Below the pieces are notes generated by a model. That model worked only from the letters and a program-made list of their open reading frames with translations, was not told the DNA's origin and made no database searches. A stretch of 64,000 bases of DNA from Pseudomonas putida (lineage in GTDB: Bacteria > Pseudomonadota > Gammaproteobacteria > Pseudomonadales > Pseudomonadaceae), in NCBI RefSeq assembly GCF_022627325.1, contig NZ_JAETZZ010000001.1, forward strand, positions 186,001 through 250,000. The letters are read 5' to 3'. Numbering within the stretch: the stretch's first letter is position 1; each line of letters opens with the position of its first letter. This document shows, piece after piece, positions 62,366 to 64,000 of this stretch. The translations under genes were made by a program, and so were the position numbers.

Positions 62366-62461
62366 TCATCCGAACAAACGTGTCAGGTTCGGCAAGATCA
62401 ACAGCAACGTCGTGGCGAATAAGATGAGCCCAGCTTGGCGAATTTTCGATTGTCTGAACAT
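62366..62461 (-). CDS. Putative 31-residue membrane protein
   Basis: ATG 62461 opens a 31-residue frame with a basic start (MFRQSKIRQ) and one membrane helix (AGLILFATTLLLILPNLTRL), preceded by aaggcgg at 9-10 nt. It sits 66 bp upstream of the cytochrome gene on the same strand. The composition (positive start, single helix, Gly-end) is that of real small membrane proteins, but such a short frame can arise by chance. Confidence 0.5.
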   Translation of the reverse strand: MFRQSKIRQAGLILFATTLLLILPNLTRLFG

Positions 62462-62825
62462 GGCGGACCGCCTTCTTGTTGTTATTCCTGAATACCCGTT
62501 GGCTTCCCTGTCGCGTTTCGGGTCGATCACCGCAGCGTGCCTGCACGCTTTACCACTGACCTCTTTGAATCGATATACAACCAACAGTAGGGTGAACGTC
62601 ATCCATGTTTAAGAACCCTTTGTTCTATTGACCTTGCATACTGATTGCCGGATGGCATGAGGCCAATAGCCAGCTCTCTGACATGCTCTGGCTAGACAGG
62701 GGCGCAATACCCGGCGCCTATCCGACAAAATGTGACCGTTCGTCAGTGCAGCCTACTTGCTTGTACGTGCCTTTCACGGCAGTCTCTACAGCTGATTCCC
62801 ACCCATGTCGTTCAGGACTATCCCT
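62462..62825. other. Intergenic region without a supported gene
   Basis: This 364-bp gap lies between divergent transcription units. I see no credible ORF, RNA gene or strong hairpin. It should hold the promoters of the small-protein/cytochrome transcript and of the amidotransferase gene. Confidence 0.55.
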
Positions 62826-63560
62826 ATGTCGTTACGCATCTGCATCCTTGAGACCGATGTCCTGCGACCGGAGTTGACCGCGCAGTACCAGGGCTACGGC
62901 AGGATGTTCGAGCAGCTCTTCTCGCGGCAGCCGATTGCAGCCGAGTTTCGTGTGTACAACGTGATGAACGGCGACTACCCCGCCGACGACGAACGTTTCG
63001 ATGCCTACCTTGTGACAGGCAGCAAGGCGGACTCGTTCGGTTCAGATCCATGGATCCAGACCCTCAAGGCGTATCTGCTCAAGCTGTACCAGCGCGGCGA
63101 AAAGCTGCTGGGTGTGTGCTTCGGCCATCAGCTGCTGGCGTTGACCCTGGGTGGCAAGGCCGAGCGGGCTGACAAGGGCTGGGGCGTGGGCATCCACCGC
63201 TATTCGCTGGCGGCACATGCGCCGTGGATGGACCCTGAGGTGTCCGAGCTGACCTTGCTGATCAGCCACCAGGACCAGGTCACTGAACTGCCTGAAGGCG
63301 CTACGGTAATCGCCTCCAGCGATTTCTGCCCGAACGCGGCGTATCACATCCGCGATCAGGTGCTGTGCTTCCAGGGGCATCCGGAGTTCGTCCACGACTA
63401 TTCGCGGGCCTTGCTCGATGCGCGTCAGGAATACCTGGGGGATGAGGTTTACCACAAGGCGGTGGCTAGCCTGGCCACTGAACACCAGGGCGACCTGGTC
63501 GGTGAGTGGATGATGCGCTTCATCCAGCAGCCAACCAAGGCCAGCGACAGCGCTGCCTGA
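62826..63560 (+). CDS. Class I glutamine amidotransferase-like protein
   Basis: The 244-residue protein (start ATG 62826; the frame is open to 62805) has the amidotransferase triad: Cys in LLGVCFGHQLLALTLGG, His and Glu in CFQGHPEFVHDY. Such stand-alone domains resemble GMP-synthase glutaminase and include gamma-glutamyl hydrolases of polyamine or other metabolism. The partner synthase is not nearby. A terminator follows at 63567. Confidence 0.88.
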   Translation: MSLRICILETDVLRPELTAQYQGYGRMFEQLFSRQPIAAEFRVYNVMNGDYPADDERFDAYLVTGSKADSFGSDPWIQTLKAYLLKLYQRGEKLLGVCFGHQLLALTLGGKAERADKGWGVGIHRYSLAAHAPWMDPEVSELTLLISHQDQVTELPEGATVIASSDFCPNAAYHIRDQVLCFQGHPEFVHDYSRALLDARQEYLGDEVYHKAVASLATEHQGDLVGEWMMRFIQQPTKASDSAA

Positions 63561-63566
63561 TGCACA

Positions 63567-63586
63567 GGGGCTGCGAACGCAGCCCC
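63567..63586. terminator. Terminator shared by amidotransferase and corA genes
   Basis: Perfect 8-bp stem ggggctgc/gcagcccc with loop gaac between two convergent genes; T tract absent. Confidence 0.7.
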
Positions 63587-63592
63587 GACACG

Positions 63593-64000
63593 CTAAAGCC
63601 AGCCGGAGCGCTTGAAGCTGGCGAACAGCCCGGCGCATCCCAGCCCGATCACCCCCAGCACCGCAAAATACCCGTAATGCCAGCCAAGCTCCGGCATGTT
63701 CTGGAAGTTCATCCCGTAGATCCCGGCAATCGCCGTGGGGAACGCCAAGATCGCCGCCCACGCTGCGAATTTGCGCTGCACGATGCTTTGCCGCCGTGAC
63801 TCCAGCAGCATGCCAATCTCGATGGTCTGGCTGGCGATGTCGCGGATCCCGACCAGGTCTTCCATCTGCCGCGTCACGTGGATCTGCACGTCGCGAAAGT
63901 AGGGGCGCATGTTCTTGTCGATGAACGGGAAGCTCAGGCGCTGCAGTTCCTCGCTCACCTCCACCATGGGCGCCACATAGCGGCGCAGGCGCAGGATGTC
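63593..64000 (-). CDS. CorA family divalent cation transporter, N-terminus outside window
   Basis: The visible 135 residues are the C-terminal part: a helical segment, the family YGMNF motif in the loop after the first membrane helix (AAILAFPTAIAGIYGMNFQN) and the second helix (YFAVLGVIGLGCAGLFASF), followed by a basic end. CorA pentamers carry Mg2+ (or Co/Ni) across the inner membrane; some homologues export zinc (ZntB). The N-terminus lies beyond 64000, so the exact type is undecided. Confidence 0.92.
   Translation of the reverse strand, partial: DILRLRRYVAPMVEVSEELQRLSFPFIDKNMRPYFRDVQIHVTRQMEDLVGIRDIASQTIEIGMLLESRRQSIVQRKFAAWAAILAFPTAIAGIYGMNFQNMPELGWHYGYFAVLGVIGLGCAGLFASFKRSGWL

Overview
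The window looks like the chromosome of a Pseudomonas of the putida group. The reasons are GC-rich coding sequence, REP-type palindromes with the cgccggcaagccggcg core, Pseudomonas-specific small families (DUF3509, DUF3077), and a gene order (rmlBDAC, type I secretion operon, gmd-rmd, wbpY/Z/V/L/M, comEA, pyrF, then folE, prmB, aroC) that I recognise from that group. This placement rests on recall and protein character, not on a database search.

Positions 1-39,300 are a surface-polysaccharide and secretion region. It opens with a truncated membrane acyltransferase (minus), a KdsD-like SIS-CBS isomerase (plus), and the tightly overlapping rmlBDAC operon for dTDP-L-rhamnose (minus). Next come AT-richer minus-strand genes: a protein with an AlgX/AlgJ-type SGNH domain plus a second SGNH-like module, a KpsC/S-like transferase, and a small glycosyltransferase. 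Two large multidomain glycosyltransferases and a secreted acidic RTX/DUF4214 protein with an unknown partner complete the minus-strand block. Facing them is a three-gene type I secretion system (ABC exporter, HlyD-type adaptor, TolC-type outer membrane protein). Then follows a plus-strand O-antigen operon (gmd, rmd, two GT4 transferases, wbpV-like, wbpL, wbpM), comEA, pyrF, an O-antigen-ligase-like protein, a GT2 protein, two small Pseudomonas-type proteins behind a structured leader, a kdsA copy and an InaA/WaaP-like kinase.

Positions 39,400-64,000 are mostly ordinary housekeeping and metabolic genes: a CurA-type oxidoreductase, an SDR, a lipoprotein, a chemoreceptor, BenE, GST, glutaredoxin, folE, an Smr protein, an isochorismatase-like hydrolase, prmB, a secreted alpha/beta hydrolase, aroC, an MFS permease, an acireductone-dioxygenase-like cupin, an ankyrin protein, a ZIP transporter, an LtaS-like sulfatase, an RraB-like protein, a cytochrome c, a class I amidotransferase and a truncated CorA. 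REP elements and hairpin terminators fill many gaps.

The most interesting unit is 6.2-24.0 kb. A dedicated type I exporter, its adjacent acidic RTX/DUF4214 cargo, and glycosyltransferases sharing a GWAxD accessory domain sit between a dTDP-rhamnose operon and a GDP-rhamnose/O-antigen operon. I infer a glycosylated or LPS-anchored surface protein system, comparable in logic to the Caulobacter S-layer locus, but this is not shown by sequence alone. Other points of interest are a three-arm alternative-pairing leader before 36902, an ARD homologue lacking one metal-ligand histidine, an isochorismatase-like protein with Ser in place of the usual Cys, and tandem operator-like palindromes upstream of the ankyrin gene.
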